64,000 nt of DNA, taken from the NCBI GenBank assembly GCA_017937845.1, contig JAGBCV010000065.1, forward strand, positions 18,900 through 82,899. Reading direction: 5' to 3'. This stretch comes from Clostridia bacterium. GTDB taxonomy: Bacteria; Bacillota; Clostridia; Oscillospirales; CAG-272. The notes under the pieces are model-generated. The model saw nothing but the letters and a program-made list of their open reading frames with translations, did no database searches and was not told where the DNA came from. Shown piece after piece: positions 23,542 through 33,506 of this stretch. How positions within the stretch are numbered: the stretch's first letter is position 1; each line of letters starts with the position of its first letter. A program made the position numbers and the translations under genes.

Positions 23542-26500
23542 TCAGAAAAGACGGATCTGGTTGGTTTCGGAAAGTCCGGCAAGCACACCGCCCTCATCTA
23601 AAATTTCGATGACCGCTTTGGATATACCCGTTCGTTGCTTCAGATCTTCAATGGAAAGGTATTCCCCATCCACACGCGCCTCCTGCAATTTCAAAGCCGC
23701 GGCTTCGCCAAGCCCCGGCAAGCTGCCGAACGGCAATCGGATCGCATTGCTTTCGGGAAGAAACATACGCGCATCGGATTTATACAGGTCGACCGAAAGA
23801 AAACGATATCCGCGTCCCAATGCCTCTAATGCGATCTGCATAGCGGCGGCTGTCGCGTCATCCTTTTGCGTGCGGTCTTTTTTATCCTTTTTCTTGATTT
23901 CTTCGATCAGCTTAGCAACGGCACCTTTTCCCTTTGCGGCGACGAACCCGTCAAACCCGTCGGGCGCGGCACTGAAATACGCACAGTAAAAAACGATGGG
24001 CATATGCACCTTAAACCACCCAAGACGGATCGCACTCATAACGTATGCCGCCGCGTGTGCCTTCGGGAACATATAACGGATCTTTGTCAAGCTGTCGATA
24101 TACCATTCGTCGACGTTCTTTTCGCGCATCGCTTCCAGCATATTGTCAGGAAGCGGTTTACCTGCTTTGTTTTTACGCACAAATTCCATGATTTTGAACG
24201 ACATACTGTTGTCAAGACCGTAACGAATCAGCGCAAGCATGATACTGTCACGCGTACCAACGACCTTTGAGATATCACAAGTGCCGTTTTTAATAAGGTC
24301 CTGCGCGTTACCGAGCCAAAGACCCGTACCGTGAGTAAGACCCGAGATCTGCAAAAGGTCATTGAAGTTTTTCGGTCTTGCCTCAATGACGACAGGCATA
24401 ACGAAAGCCGTACCAAATTCGGGAAGTCCCAGCGTGCCGATCTTGCAACCGCCGATCTCCTCGGGAGTCGCGCCGAGCGTTTTCGTCGAACGGAAAAGCT
24501 CATAAACATCCTGGTCGTTCATCGGAAGCTCCATGACGTTCATGCCGGAAAATCGTTCCAAGTATTTATACTTGGTCGGAATATCGTGTCCAAGCTCATC
24601 GAGCTTCAAAAGCGTATCGTGCAGATATTCAAAGGTAAAATGCGTCGTAACGATATCGGAATTGGGGTCATCCGCAGGATGCTGAACGGGACAAAAGTCA
24701 TATATCTCGTATTCCTTTGGAACGACGACGATACCGCCGGGGTGCTGTCCCGTCGTACGCTTCACACCGATGCACTTCTTCGTCAAGCGGTTGGTTTCCG
24801 CTTTGGAAAGATGAAGTCCGCGTTCCTCTGCGTATTTCATCGCATAACCGTATGCTGTCTTATCCGCGACACCGCCGATCGTACCCGCACGGAAAACGTT
24901 TTCCGCTCCGAAAAGTTCTTCTGTGTATTTATGTACCTTGCCTTGCACTTCGCCCGAAAAGTTGAGGTCGATATCGGGCGATTTATCGCCGTAGAAGCCG
25001 AGGAATGTTTCAAACGGGATGTCATGACCGTCGCCCTTCAGATCTGCACCACAGCAGGGGCATTTCGCATCGGGGAGGTCAAAGCCGGAGCCATACGAGC
25101 CGTCAACGATAAATTTCGTATATTGACAGGACGGGCAATAATAATGAGGAGCGAGCGGATTGACCTCGGAAATACCCGCCATGGAGGCAACGAAGGAAGA
25201 ACCGACAGAGCCTCTCGAACCGACGAGATAACCCTGCTGTTCGCTGTACCAAACGAGCTTTTGTGCGATCATATAGAGAACGGCAAAGCCGTTTTTGATG
25301 ATGGAGGTCAATTCCTTATCCAATCGAACCTCCACGATATCGGGGAGCGGTGAGCCGTAAAGCGAGGTCGCTCTTTCATAGCAGATACGGCGAAGATCCT
25401 CCTCCGCACCTTCCATATTCGGCGTAAATGTGCCATCGGGGAACGGACGGATACCGTCCTCGCACATATCGGCAATCTTATTGGTATTGGTAACGACCAG
25501 TTCATATGCCTTTTCTTTGCCGAGATATTCAAATTCCGAGAGCATTTCGTTTGTCGTGCGGAAATAAAGACCGATATCGCGGTCAGCATCCTCGAATTTC
25601 ATACCCGCAAGCAAAATTTTACGGTAGATTTCATCTGTCTTATCCAAGAAATGCGCGTCGCAGGTCGCAACGACGGGCTTTTCCGTTTCCTCTCCGAGCC
25701 TTACGATGGTCTGATTGATTTTTTTCAGTTCTTCGTCGCCCGAAACCGTTTTGTTGGCAATCAAGAAGCGGTTATTGGAAAGCGGTTGGATCTCCAAATA
25801 ATCATGGAAATTCGCAATGGAAACAAGCTCATCCCAAGGCTTATTTTCGAGAATCGCACGATAAAGCTCGCCCGATTCGCAGGCGGAACCGATGATAAGC
25901 CCCTCTCGGTGCGCCTCCAAAAGAGTTTTGGGAATACGCGGACGCTTTTTGTAATATGCCAGATAACTGCTGGAGATCAGTTTATAAAGATTTTTCAGTC
26001 CCGTCTTATTTTTGACGAGCAAGATCAAATGATACGTATTGAGCTTTAAGGGGTCTGTTCGGTCAGACATCGCCGCAGACATTTCCGCAGGAGTGGAAAC
26101 GCCGTCGTTTTGAAGCTTTGCGACCATGCGGTAAAAAATCCTCGCGCACATTTCCGCGTCATCGGATGCTCTGTGATGGTTGAAATCGCCAAGTCCGAAA
26201 TAATCTGCGATCGCATCGAGCTTATGCTTTTTGAGGTCGGGATTGACGAAGCGCGACATGGAAACTGTATCCAGATAAGCATTGTTGAATGTAAGTCCAT
26301 GGTCAGTCGCGGCTTTGCGAATGAAGCTGATATCGAAAGATGCGTTATGAGCCACAAGCATCCTATCTCCGATGAAATCCAAAAACATTTTGACGGCTTC
26401 TTCTGTCTTTGGCGCGCCCTCCACCATATCGTCGGTGATGCCCGTCAGCTCCGTGATCTCTGCGGGAATGGGCATTTCGGGGTCGACAAAAGTATTGAAT

Positions 26501-27927
26501 ACCGCCAAGACCTCATCGTTTTTGACAAGTACCGCGCCGATTTCCGTAATCTTGCAGGTGATCGGCGAAAGACCCGTCGTTTCGATATCGAAAACGACAA
26601 ATTCATCTTCAAACGTCGTCTTGCTATCTCCGTAAATGGCTTTGGCTTCGTCGTTGACGAAATACGCCTCCATGCCGTAGATGACCTTCATGCCAAGCTT
26701 GCCCGCGGCTTTCATGGCTTCCTGATAGCCTTGTACGTTTCCGTGGTCGGTGATAGCAACGGCGCGATGACCCCAGCGGTGCGCCATTTTGACGGCAACG
26801 TCCGGCGGAATGATGGCGTCCATCTGCGACATATTGGTGTGCAGATGAAGCTCCACGCGTTTTTCGGGTGCATCGTCCTTTCGGTCAATTTTTTTGATCT
26901 GCATGACAGCGTAAGGCTCGATCACGATTTCTCCGTCAAATTCGGAATCGCAATACAAATTGCCGCGAACGGCTACTTGCATACCGTCGGAAAGATTTTG
27001 ATAGAGAGGCAGCTCTTCATCCGTAACACCGGTACGGATCATCACCGTCGCCTCGTAATCGGTGATGCAAAATTCGACCTTATACTTCCCTCTTGTTTTG
27101 CGCTCCGCGATTTCTTTGCCAAGAATCTCACCAACCGCTACGACCGTACCTTGCGGCTTCGTCATGAAAAAGATGGGAGAAGGCGTGATGTCAAAGGGCT
27201 CTCCGATCAGTGGCAGTGCGCCTTCAAAATCGAAAATGCTGTTACCGATATGGCAATGACCGTCTTCATCCGTAAACATGGGGCTTGCCGTTTCGTATAC
27301 GCTGGCGCGTTTTTCCACGATCTCCGTTATGGGGGATACGTCCGGTTTTGCCGCGGAGGTGCGTTCGGAAACGACGGGCTTTGCCGACGCCTTGAATCTT
27401 TTGAGCTGTTCCTGCATTGCCGCTTCGCGGTCGAAAACGTAGCCCTCTTTCTTTTTGAAATGAATCTCATATTCCAAGCCAAATTCCCGATGCAAAATAT
27501 CCGCGATTTTTTTGCCGATATGATTGTATTCCACGAAATTCACACCGCCGTCGTTAAATGGGATCTCGATCGTGATTTGATATCCGTGAAATTCCGCTCT
27601 GTATTCCTGCAAAAAACTGCGGGAAATAAGATTGGTTCGATACGCCTCGTTCATGATCTCCGAAAAATAGCCCTCTGTAAAAAGTTCTTTCGGATATTTC
27701 GGAAAAAGGCGTACGGAACGAAGCGAATACGCCTTTGCAATATCCGCTTCGAGCTTGTATAATTTTGATTTTGATATAAGCGAGGAGCTTGAAAAATCAA
27801 GCTCCATCATGCGTAAATTTTTATCGACGCGCATATTGCCGACAAGATGAGCAGACTCCATCAAACGACGGTTCTCACCATCCGGCAAATAGCGCGAAAA
27901 AACTTCCATCAGCGTTTTGGACGCCAT
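23542..27927 (-). CDS. polC: DNA polymerase III, PolC-type alpha subunit
   Basis: 1,461 residues, normal for the replicative polymerase of low-GC Gram-positives. Order: N-terminal domains to ~230; OB-fold region ~240-350; PHP domain from ~355 (VELHLHTNMSQMDAIIPP); the DEDD 3'-5' proofreading exonuclease inserted in PHP at ~440-600 (EFVVFDIETTGLSP, VAHNASFDISFIRKA); the C-family polymerase core (SRGSVGSSFVASMAGISEVNPL, zinc-binding CPSCQ and CPCC, PDIDLNFSG); and C-terminal helix-hairpin-helix elements. It copies both strands at the replication fork. AAGGAG lies before the ATG, and ispG is 18 bases upstream, the last of the isoprenoid/phospholipid genes sharing its transcription direction. Confidence 0.98.
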   Translation of the reverse strand: MASKTLMEVFSRYLPDGENRRLMESAHLVGNMRVDKNLRMMELDFSSSSLISKSKLYKLEADIAKAYSLRSVRLFPKYPKELFTEGYFSEIMNEAYRTNLISRSFLQEYRAEFHGYQITIEIPFNDGGVNFVEYNHIGKKIADILHREFGLEYEIHFKKKEGYVFDREAAMQEQLKRFKASAKPVVSERTSAAKPDVSPITEIVEKRASVYETASPMFTDEDGHCHIGNSIFDFEGALPLIGEPFDITPSPIFFMTKPQGTVVAVGEILGKEIAERKTRGKYKVEFCITDYEATVMIRTGVTDEELPLYQNLSDGMQVAVRGNLYCDSEFDGEIVIEPYAVMQIKKIDRKDDAPEKRVELHLHTNMSQMDAIIPPDVAVKMAHRWGHRAVAITDHGNVQGYQEAMKAAGKLGMKVIYGMEAYFVNDEAKAIYGDSKTTFEDEFVVFDIETTGLSPITCKITEIGAVLVKNDEVLAVFNTFVDPEMPIPAEITELTGITDDMVEGAPKTEEAVKMFLDFIGDRMLVAHNASFDISFIRKAATDHGLTFNNAYLDTVSMSRFVNPDLKKHKLDAIADYFGLGDFNHHRASDDAEMCARIFYRMVAKLQNDGVSTPAEMSAAMSDRTDPLKLNTYHLILLVKNKTGLKNLYKLISSSYLAYYKKRPRIPKTLLEAHREGLIIGSACESGELYRAILENKPWDELVSIANFHDYLEIQPLSNNRFLIANKTVSGDEELKKINQTIVRLGEETEKPVVATCDAHFLDKTDEIYRKILLAGMKFEDADRDIGLYFRTTNEMLSEFEYLGKEKAYELVVTNTNKIADMCEDGIRPFPDGTFTPNMEGAEEDLRRICYERATSLYGSPLPDIVEVRLDKELTSIIKNGFAVLYMIAQKLVWYSEQQGYLVGSRGSVGSSFVASMAGISEVNPLAPHYYCPSCQYTKFIVDGSYGSGFDLPDAKCPCCGADLKGDGHDIPFETFLGFYGDKSPDIDLNFSGEVQGKVHKYTEELFGAENVFRAGTIGGVADKTAYGYAMKYAEERGLHLSKAETNRLTKKCIGVKRTTGQHPGGIVVVPKEYEIYDFCPVQHPADDPNSDIVTTHFTFEYLHDTLLKLDELGHDIPTKYKYLERFSGMNVMELPMNDQDVYELFRSTKTLGATPEEIGGCKIGTLGLPEFGTAFVMPVVIEARPKNFNDLLQISGLTHGTGLWLGNAQDLIKNGTCDISKVVGTRDSIMLALIRYGLDNSMSFKIMEFVRKNKAGKPLPDNMLEAMREKNVDEWYIDSLTKIRYMFPKAHAAAYVMSAIRLGWFKVHMPIVFYCAYFSAAPDGFDGFVAAKGKGAVAKLIEEIKKKDKKDRTQKDDATAAAMQIALEALGRGYRFLSVDLYKSDARMFLPESNAIRLPFGSLPGLGEAAALKLQEARVDGEYLSIEDLKQRTGISKAVIEILDEGGVLAGLSETNQIRLF

Positions 27928-27945
27928 TTTGTTCTCCTTAAATGT

Positions 27946-29031
27946 TTAATCCTTTTCAGCAAGTATTCTGACTTCTTTGACAAGCTCGTCTACAAGCTCA
28001 TGCTCGGGAATACGGCGCAAGATCTTGCCGTGAGAAAACAGAACTGCTTCACCGATACCGCCTGCAACGCCGATATCTGCCTCTGCCGCCTCACCGGGGC
28101 CGTTGACAACACAACCCATTACGGCGACCGTCAGCTTGCGGTTGACGGGGATACCTTTCAGCTTAGGCTCCAATTCTTCGCAAATACGAATGAGGTCGAT
28201 TTTGGTTCTGCCGCAAGTGGGACAAGAAACGACGTTGATATAATTTTCTTTGGAGCGTCCGCAGGCTCTCAAAATCGCGCGTCCCGCCTCGATTTCTTTT
28301 ACGGGGGAATCGGTCAAGGAAACGCGGATCGTGTCGCCTATGCCTTCGCAAAGAAGCGTGCCGATGCCGATGGCGGATTTGAGCGTACCCGAATCGCCTC
28401 TGCCGGCTTCCGTCACGCCGATATGGAGCGGATAATCGCAAGCCTCTGCAACGATTCTGTTTGCCTCCACCATATTGCGAACGGTGCTGGATTTGATGGA
28501 GATGGCGATATCCTCAAAATCAAATTTTTCGAGAAGTCTTGCGTGGAAAAGTGCGCTTTCCGCAAGCGCTTCGGGCGTGGGAGAGCCGTATTTTGCAAGA
28601 ATGGATTTTTCAAGCGAACCGCTGTTGATGCCGATACGAATCGGAATGTGATTCGCCTTGCATTTATCTGCGACCGCCTTGACTCGTTCATCCGAGCCGA
28701 TATTGCCGGGATTGATACGAATCTTATCGATACCTGCATCGGCTACCGCAAGCGCGATGCGATAGTCAAAATGGATATCGGCGACGAGAGGGATCTTCAC
28801 GTCGCTCTTTTTGAGCTTCACAATGGTGTCGCAAGCGTCAAGGTCGGGAATCGTCAAGCGCACGATCTCACAGCCTGCTTCTTCAAGCTCCTTAATTTGT
28901 TTATACGTCGCATCAAAATTATGCGTATCGGTATTGGTCATCGATTGGATGGCGATGGGAGCATCGCCGCCGATCTGTACGTCGCCAATACGAAGGATGC
29001 GGGATTTTCTTCTTTCAAATGTATAGCTCAT
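27946..29031 (-). CDS. ispG: 4-hydroxy-3-methylbut-2-enyl diphosphate synthase (IspG/GcpE)
   Basis: 361 residues. The TIM-barrel part starts RRKSRILRIGDVQIGGDAPIAIQSMTNT, with LVADIHFDYRIAL and KIRINPGNIG following. The cluster-binding C-terminus has CPTCGRTKIDL and a later cysteine in MGCVVNGPGEA, together the three [4Fe-4S] ligands. It catalyses the penultimate step of the MEP isoprenoid pathway; dxr is three genes upstream in the same unit. Its iron-sulfur cluster makes it a client of the Fe-S assembly system at 1.4-3.1 kb. Confidence 0.97.
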   Translation of the reverse strand: MSYTFERRKSRILRIGDVQIGGDAPIAIQSMTNTDTHNFDATYKQIKELEEAGCEIVRLTIPDLDACDTIVKLKKSDVKIPLVADIHFDYRIALAVADAGIDKIRINPGNIGSDERVKAVADKCKANHIPIRIGINSGSLEKSILAKYGSPTPEALAESALFHARLLEKFDFEDIAISIKSSTVRNMVEANRIVAEACDYPLHIGVTEAGRGDSGTLKSAIGIGTLLCEGIGDTIRVSLTDSPVKEIEAGRAILRACGRSKENYINVVSCPTCGRTKIDLIRICEELEPKLKGIPVNRKLTVAVMGCVVNGPGEAAEADIGVAGGIGEAVLFSHGKILRRIPEHELVDELVKEVRILAEKD

Positions 29032-29050
29032 TATGATCCGTCCTTTTCAT

Positions 29051-30115
29051 TTATTGAAATAACATAAATATATCCTTAAAAATTACAACGAACATCAAAA
29101 GCATCAAAAGCATCATGCCGATACCGTGAATATATCCCTCGATTTTGGGGTCAAACGGTTTCCGTCTGATACCCTCGATGATAAGAAACACCAATCGACC
29201 GCCGTCAAGCGCAGGAAACGGAATGAGATTCATCGTACCAAGGTTGATGGCAAGCATGATAAAGAGCGACCAAAGCCCCGAGCTGTCCTTTTTCTCTACG
29301 GCAGTTTGTGCTTCATTGGTGATGATCTCCGTAATGCCGACAGGACCCGAGATCTGTTCCAAACCGTATTTTCTGCTGATAAACAAATCGTAAAGAGAGT
29401 CCAAAACCGTCCGCACCGTATAGACCGATTGATAAAACGACGTTTTCAAAACAGAACCGACACTCTTTTCCATTAGTATGATCGAAAAATCCATATTGCC
29501 GAAAAGAACGCCCTGTTGTTCGATCGTCGGGAATACCACGCCGCTCAGTTCGACCTCTTCTCCGTTTCTCAAAACCGTGATGTCAACAGGCTTCGTACCA
29601 TAGCGCATGATCTTATAGCTCATATCGTAATAGACGTGGACCTTCTTGCCGTCGATTCTCAAAATCTCATCTCCGACCATCAGACCATCCTCGTTTTCCG
29701 TTTGGATAGACATTGCTCCCTCTCGGAAACCTCCAACCGTTGTCGAGCCGAGGTATTCCATCGAGGAAACCAAAATGAGCATCACGAGAAAACCTGCGAG
29801 CAGATTCATGACCGAGCCTGCGGCTGTGATGATAAACCTCTGCCAAACAGGCTTTTTGCTAAGCGCGCCCTCGTCATCCGATTCTTCATCCTCGCCCGCC
29901 ATGCTGACAAAGCCACCGATGGGAAGCAGACGGAGCGAATACGCCGTCCCGTCCTTTTTGGAAGTCCAAGAAAGAATCTTCGGACCCATACCGATGGCAA
30001 ATTCATAAATGGTAACGTGAAAAAGTCTTGCCGTCAAAAAGTGACCAAGCTCATGAATGAAGATCAGCGAACCAAACATCAAGATGGCAAGCAGGATATA
30101 AAGTATCATTTGCAT
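29051..30115 (-). CDS. rseP: RIP metalloprotease RseP
   Basis: 354 residues, site-2-protease family. The zinc motif HELGH is at residues 21-25 inside the first membrane helix, a PDZ domain spans about 115-200 (GLMVGDEILRIDGKKV), and the third metal-ligand segment is NLIPFPALDGGRLVF. It cuts membrane-embedded anti-sigma factors and signal-peptide remnants. AAAGGAG lies eight bases before the ATG. Its position between dxr and ispG is the usual Firmicute order. A possible client, an anti-sigma-like membrane protein, is encoded at 45.1 kb. Confidence 0.96.
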   Translation of the reverse strand: MQMILYILLAILMFGSLIFIHELGHFLTARLFHVTIYEFAIGMGPKILSWTSKKDGTAYSLRLLPIGGFVSMAGEDEESDDEGALSKKPVWQRFIITAAGSVMNLLAGFLVMLILVSSMEYLGSTTVGGFREGAMSIQTENEDGLMVGDEILRIDGKKVHVYYDMSYKIMRYGTKPVDITVLRNGEEVELSGVVFPTIEQQGVLFGNMDFSIILMEKSVGSVLKTSFYQSVYTVRTVLDSLYDLFISRKYGLEQISGPVGITEIITNEAQTAVEKKDSSGLWSLFIMLAINLGTMNLIPFPALDGGRLVFLIIEGIRRKPFDPKIEGYIHGIGMMLLMLLMFVVIFKDIFMLFQ

Positions 30116-30142
30116 GGGATAATGCTCCTTTTGAGAATTTGT

Positions 30143-31294
30143 TTAATAAGCCAAGTTCCGAACAAATGCTCTTGCCTCGATGTTGACGGTTTCGATATCG
30201 GATAGACTCGGATTTTGAATGGATTCATAGGAATCCACAGTTTTCTGAACCAGATCGGCAATATCGGTAAAGCCGATCTTTTCGTTTAAGAAGAGCGCGA
30301 CGGCTTCTTCATTGGCGGCGTTCATGATGCAAGGAAGCGTACCGCCGACCCTTGCCACTCTTTCCGCGAGAGCGAGAAGCGGAAAAGCTTCTCTGTCAGG
30401 CTCAAAGAACGTGAGCTTGCCAATTCTTGCAAAATCGATGGGCTCGGTGGGGGATTCCATGCGTTCGGGATACGTTACCGCATACTGAATGGGCAAGCGC
30501 ATATCGGAAACGCCAAGCTGGGCAATCACTGCCCTATCATTGTATTCGACCATAGAATGGATTATACTTTCCCTATGAATGACGACTTGGATTTTTTCGG
30601 GCGCCGTATGGAAAAGATGCATCGCTTCGATAAGCTCCAAGCCCTTATTCATCAGCGTCGCGCAGTCGATGGTGATTTTCGCTCCCATCTTCCATGTCGG
30701 ATGACCAAGCGCACGCGCAACGGTCACGTCTTTCAGCTCTTCTTTCTTTTTGCCGAAGAAAGGACCTCCCGAGCAGGTGAGTAAGATCCTGCGAATCTCG
30801 GCGTCGCGGTTGCCCTGCAAGCACTGAAAGATCGCGCTATGCTCGCTGTCAACGGGAATGATCTCGCAACCGTTTTCCTTGGCGCTTTGCATAACGAGCT
30901 CACCTGCCGCAACGATGGTTTCCTTGTTGGCAAGACCAATGCGCGGGAAACGCTTGATTGCGGCAAGCGTCGGACGAAGTCCCGCAAAGCCGCTGATGGC
31001 GTTGATACAAACGTCAGAGGAAAGCATATCGATCATTTCGGGAACGGCGTCTGCGCCCGTCAAAATTTTCGTATTGGTATCGGCAACGGCAAGTCTTAGC
31101 TCAGAAGCCGTTTTTTCATCGCCGACCGCGGCATATTTCGGTGCATACTTGCGAATCTGCTCCTCGCCGAGCTTTCCGCTCTTGCCGAAGGCAATGGCAT
31201 CGACGGTATAGCCGCCAAAGGATGCAACGTCAAGTGCCTGCGTACCGATGGAACCGGTAGAACCAAGCGCCGTGATGTGTTTTCTTTCTGTCAT
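30143..31294 (-). CDS. dxr: 1-deoxy-D-xylulose 5-phosphate reductoisomerase
   Basis: 383 residues. The NADPH-binding start is ITALGSTGSIGTQALDV. The metal/substrate region has NKETIVAAGELV, PVDSEHSAIFQCLQG and CSGGPFFGKK, with MGAKITIDCATLMNKGLE after it. It converts DXP to MEP, the committed step of the non-mevalonate isoprenoid pathway, and feeds UppS and IspG encoded in the same cluster. Confidence 0.98.
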   Translation of the reverse strand: MTERKHITALGSTGSIGTQALDVASFGGYTVDAIAFGKSGKLGEEQIRKYAPKYAAVGDEKTASELRLAVADTNTKILTGADAVPEMIDMLSSDVCINAISGFAGLRPTLAAIKRFPRIGLANKETIVAAGELVMQSAKENGCEIIPVDSEHSAIFQCLQGNRDAEIRRILLTCSGGPFFGKKKEELKDVTVARALGHPTWKMGAKITIDCATLMNKGLELIEAMHLFHTAPEKIQVVIHRESIIHSMVEYNDRAVIAQLGVSDMRLPIQYAVTYPERMESPTEPIDFARIGKLTFFEPDREAFPLLALAERVARVGGTLPCIMNAANEEAVALFLNEKIGFTDIADLVQKTVDSYESIQNPSLSDIETVNIEARAFVRNLAY

Positions 31295-31319
31295 AAAGAA
31301 ATCAACCTCTCTATATTAT

Positions 31320-32171
31320 TTAGGAAAAAATCTGAATACTTGACGGCAAAAGCAAAACAACGCCGTAAATCGTGGGTGCGACCGCGATGATGGAATCGAA
31401 ACGGTCCATGATACCGCCATGTCCGGGGAAGATAAAACCGTAATCCTTGATACCGCGTTCGCGTTTTACATAAGAAGCCACAAGGTCACCGCACTGAGAG
31501 ATCACGGAAATGCCGACCGCGAGCAAAATCAGCGCAATATAATTTACGGTAACGTCAAAGAAGATATCGATGACAACGCCGAAAATCACGTATCCGAGAA
31601 TACAGCCGAGAACGCCGCCGAAAGCACCTTCGATCGTCTTTTTGGGGCTGACCTCGGGAATGAGCTTGTGCTTGCCGAAGAAAACGCCGACGAAATACGC
31701 GCCCGTATCGGTCATCCACGCGCCAAGGAAAATCAAGAGATACAGATATTGTCCCATGTCAACGTCGCGGCGCAAGAGGACGATGGAAAGGAATCCGATC
31801 AAAACGTATATCGTCAAGGCAACCAATTCTGCTGCCTGCGAAAATTTCACGTCCCCTTTTGAAAACATCGTGATGACGAAAATAAGGAACATATATACGT
31901 ACGATACAGCAAACAAAATCGGAATGAAATTCGGGATCTCAATATAATGCAAGAAATGAACGGTAACGAGGAATAAGATCGCCGCCGAAAAAAGATAGGT
32001 CGGAACAGAGAGCGCCCATTTACGGCGAACATCAACACAGCCCGCAATCTCGAAGACCGCAATCAGCGCGCAGATCGCCGCCGCGATCGGCAAAACGAGC
32101 GTATGAGAGAAGACCAAGATCGGAATCAGAATACCGATGGCAACGATGGCGGTAATAATTCTTGTTTTCAT
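31320..32171 (-). CDS. cdsA: Phosphatidate cytidylyltransferase
   Basis: 283 residues with about seven to eight membrane helices. The CdsA signature lies near the C-terminus: RERGIKDYGFIFPGHGGIMDRFDSI, and SPKKTIEGAFGGVLG precedes it. It makes CDP-diacylglycerol from phosphatidic acid and CTP at the membrane, the branch point for phospholipids. The ATG at 32171, nine bases from GGAGG, is preferred to a TTG two codons earlier. It is two bases from the uppS stop. Confidence 0.96.
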   Translation of the reverse strand: MKTRIITAIVAIGILIPILVFSHTLVLPIAAAICALIAVFEIAGCVDVRRKWALSVPTYLFSAAILFLVTVHFLHYIEIPNFIPILFAVSYVYMFLIFVITMFSKGDVKFSQAAELVALTIYVLIGFLSIVLLRRDVDMGQYLYLLIFLGAWMTDTGAYFVGVFFGKHKLIPEVSPKKTIEGAFGGVLGCILGYVIFGVVIDIFFDVTVNYIALILLAVGISVISQCGDLVASYVKRERGIKDYGFIFPGHGGIMDRFDSIIAVAPTIYGVVLLLPSSIQIFS

Positions 32172-32173
32172 AC

Positions 32174-32872
32174 TCAAACACCTCCGAATCTTCTGTCGCG
32201 TTTTCCGTATGCGTCGATGATACGGTCAAGCTCTTCCGTGGAGAAATCGGGCCAAAGGGTATCGGTAAAGAAAAGCTCGGAATACGCAGATTGCCACATC
32301 AAGAAATTGGAAAGACGGACCTCGCCGCCTGTGCGAACGATCACGTCGGGGGGCGGAACGATGCCGGAATAGATATTGGAGGTGATATCCTCCTCTGTCA
32401 CCGATGTTTTTCCGCTCGCAATGAGCTTGTTGACTGCGTCAACGACCTCTGCTCTGCCTCCGTAGTTGACGGCAACGCAAAGCGTTCTGGAGCAACCGGC
32501 GGAAATACGCTCGATTTCGTCCATTTCGCGTCGGATATCTTCATCAAAAACGTCGCGGTTTCCGATGAACACCAAATGAAAATCATCCTTGATAAAGCTT
32601 TCCTTTGCGTCCTTCATATATTGACGGAAAAGCTTCATAAGGGCAGAAACCTCTGTTTTGGGGCGTTTCCAATTCTCCGTGGAGAACGCATAAACGGTAA
32701 TACATTTGATACCGCGAACGTCACCGCAATGACGAACGAGTTTTTTGAAATTTTTTGCGCCTTCCACGTGGCCGTATTCTCTCGGCATCAAGCGCTTCTT
32801 TGCCCATCTGCCGTTTCCGTCCATGATGAACGCGATATGACCGATGCTGCAAGGGTTGGTTATTGTAGCCAT
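32174..32872 (-). CDS. uppS: Undecaprenyl diphosphate synthase (cis-prenyltransferase)
   Basis: 232 residues. The catalytic start is [16 protein letters not shown] with the metal aspartate Asp18. [14 protein letters not shown] and the late [25 protein letters not shown] and LWPDF motifs are canonical. It extends FPP with IPP to C55-PP, the lipid carrier for peptidoglycan and surface glycans. The ATG at 32872 lies seven bases after GAGAGGAG; an in-frame TTG at 32878 is less likely. A terminator separates it from frr upstream. Confidence 0.97.
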   Translation of the reverse strand: [232 protein letters not shown]

Positions 32873-32891
32873 AAGCAAGCTCCTCTCAAAT

Positions 32892-32927
32892 ACTAAAAAG
32901 CAACCGCCTTGGAAATAAGGCGGTTAC
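32892..32927 (-). terminator. Intrinsic terminator between frr and uppS
   Basis: GTAACCGCCTT and AAGGCGGTTGC pair around a six-base loop on the minus strand, followed by TTTTT. It splits a gene cluster often cotranscribed in other Firmicutes, so either readthrough or a second promoter must feed uppS. Confidence 0.85.
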
Positions 32928-32951
32928 TTATGTTTGCTTCAAAGGAAACGA

Positions 32952-33506
32952 TTAGATTTCCATGATTTCTTTTACTTTTGCTGCTGTTACCGCATCCACT
33001 TTTTTAATGTAAGAATCCGTAAGATCCTGAACCTGCTTTTCGGAAGCCTTCTGTTCGTCTTCTGTCATTTCGGAGTTCTTCTTCATCTGCTTGCATTTGT
33101 CGTTCGCATCGCGGCGGATGTTACGAATGGCAACCTTGATCTCTTCGCCCTTCGCTTCCACTTCTTTTTTCTTCTGCTTTCTGGTTTCTTCTGTCATGGG
33201 CGGGAACGCAAGACGGATGACCTTACCGTCGTTCTGAGGATTGATACCGAGGTCGCTTTCGTGGATCGCCTTTTCGATGGAACGGAGCGTGGTGGAGTCC
33301 CAAGGAGTGATGGTGAGGGTTCTGGCGTCAACAGCCTTTACTTCCGCCATCTGCGCGATCTGTGTGGGGCAACCGTAATAATCTACGGTGATCTTGTTAA
33401 GAACATAGGGGTTTGCTCTGCCAAGACGGATAGAATCAAGCTCGGATTCGTATGCGCCGATGGTCTTTTTCATTCTGTTTTCATAATCTTTTACGTCAAG
33501 TTTCAT
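32952..33506 (-). CDS. frr: Ribosome recycling factor
   Basis: 184 residues, standard length. The two-domain RRF pattern is clear: long helices ([27 protein letters not shown]), a beta domain ([23 protein letters not shown]), then [14 protein letters not shown] and a C-terminal helix. It separates ribosomal subunits after termination with EF-G. The ATG overlaps the pyrH stop by four bases. Confidence 0.98.
   Translation of the reverse strand: MKLDVKDYENRMKKTIGAYESELDSIRLGRANPYVLNKITVDYYGCPTQIAQMAEVKAVDARTLTITPWDSTTLRSIEKAIHESDLGINPQNDGKVIRLAFPPMTEETRKQKKKEVEAKGEEIKVAIRNIRRDANDKCKQMKKNSEMTEDEQKASEKQVQDLTDSYIKKVDAVTAAKVKEIMEI

Noticed and set aside
26110..27762. 550-codon frame antisense to polC
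   Set aside because: Shadow frame opposite the polC N-terminal, PHP and exonuclease domains.
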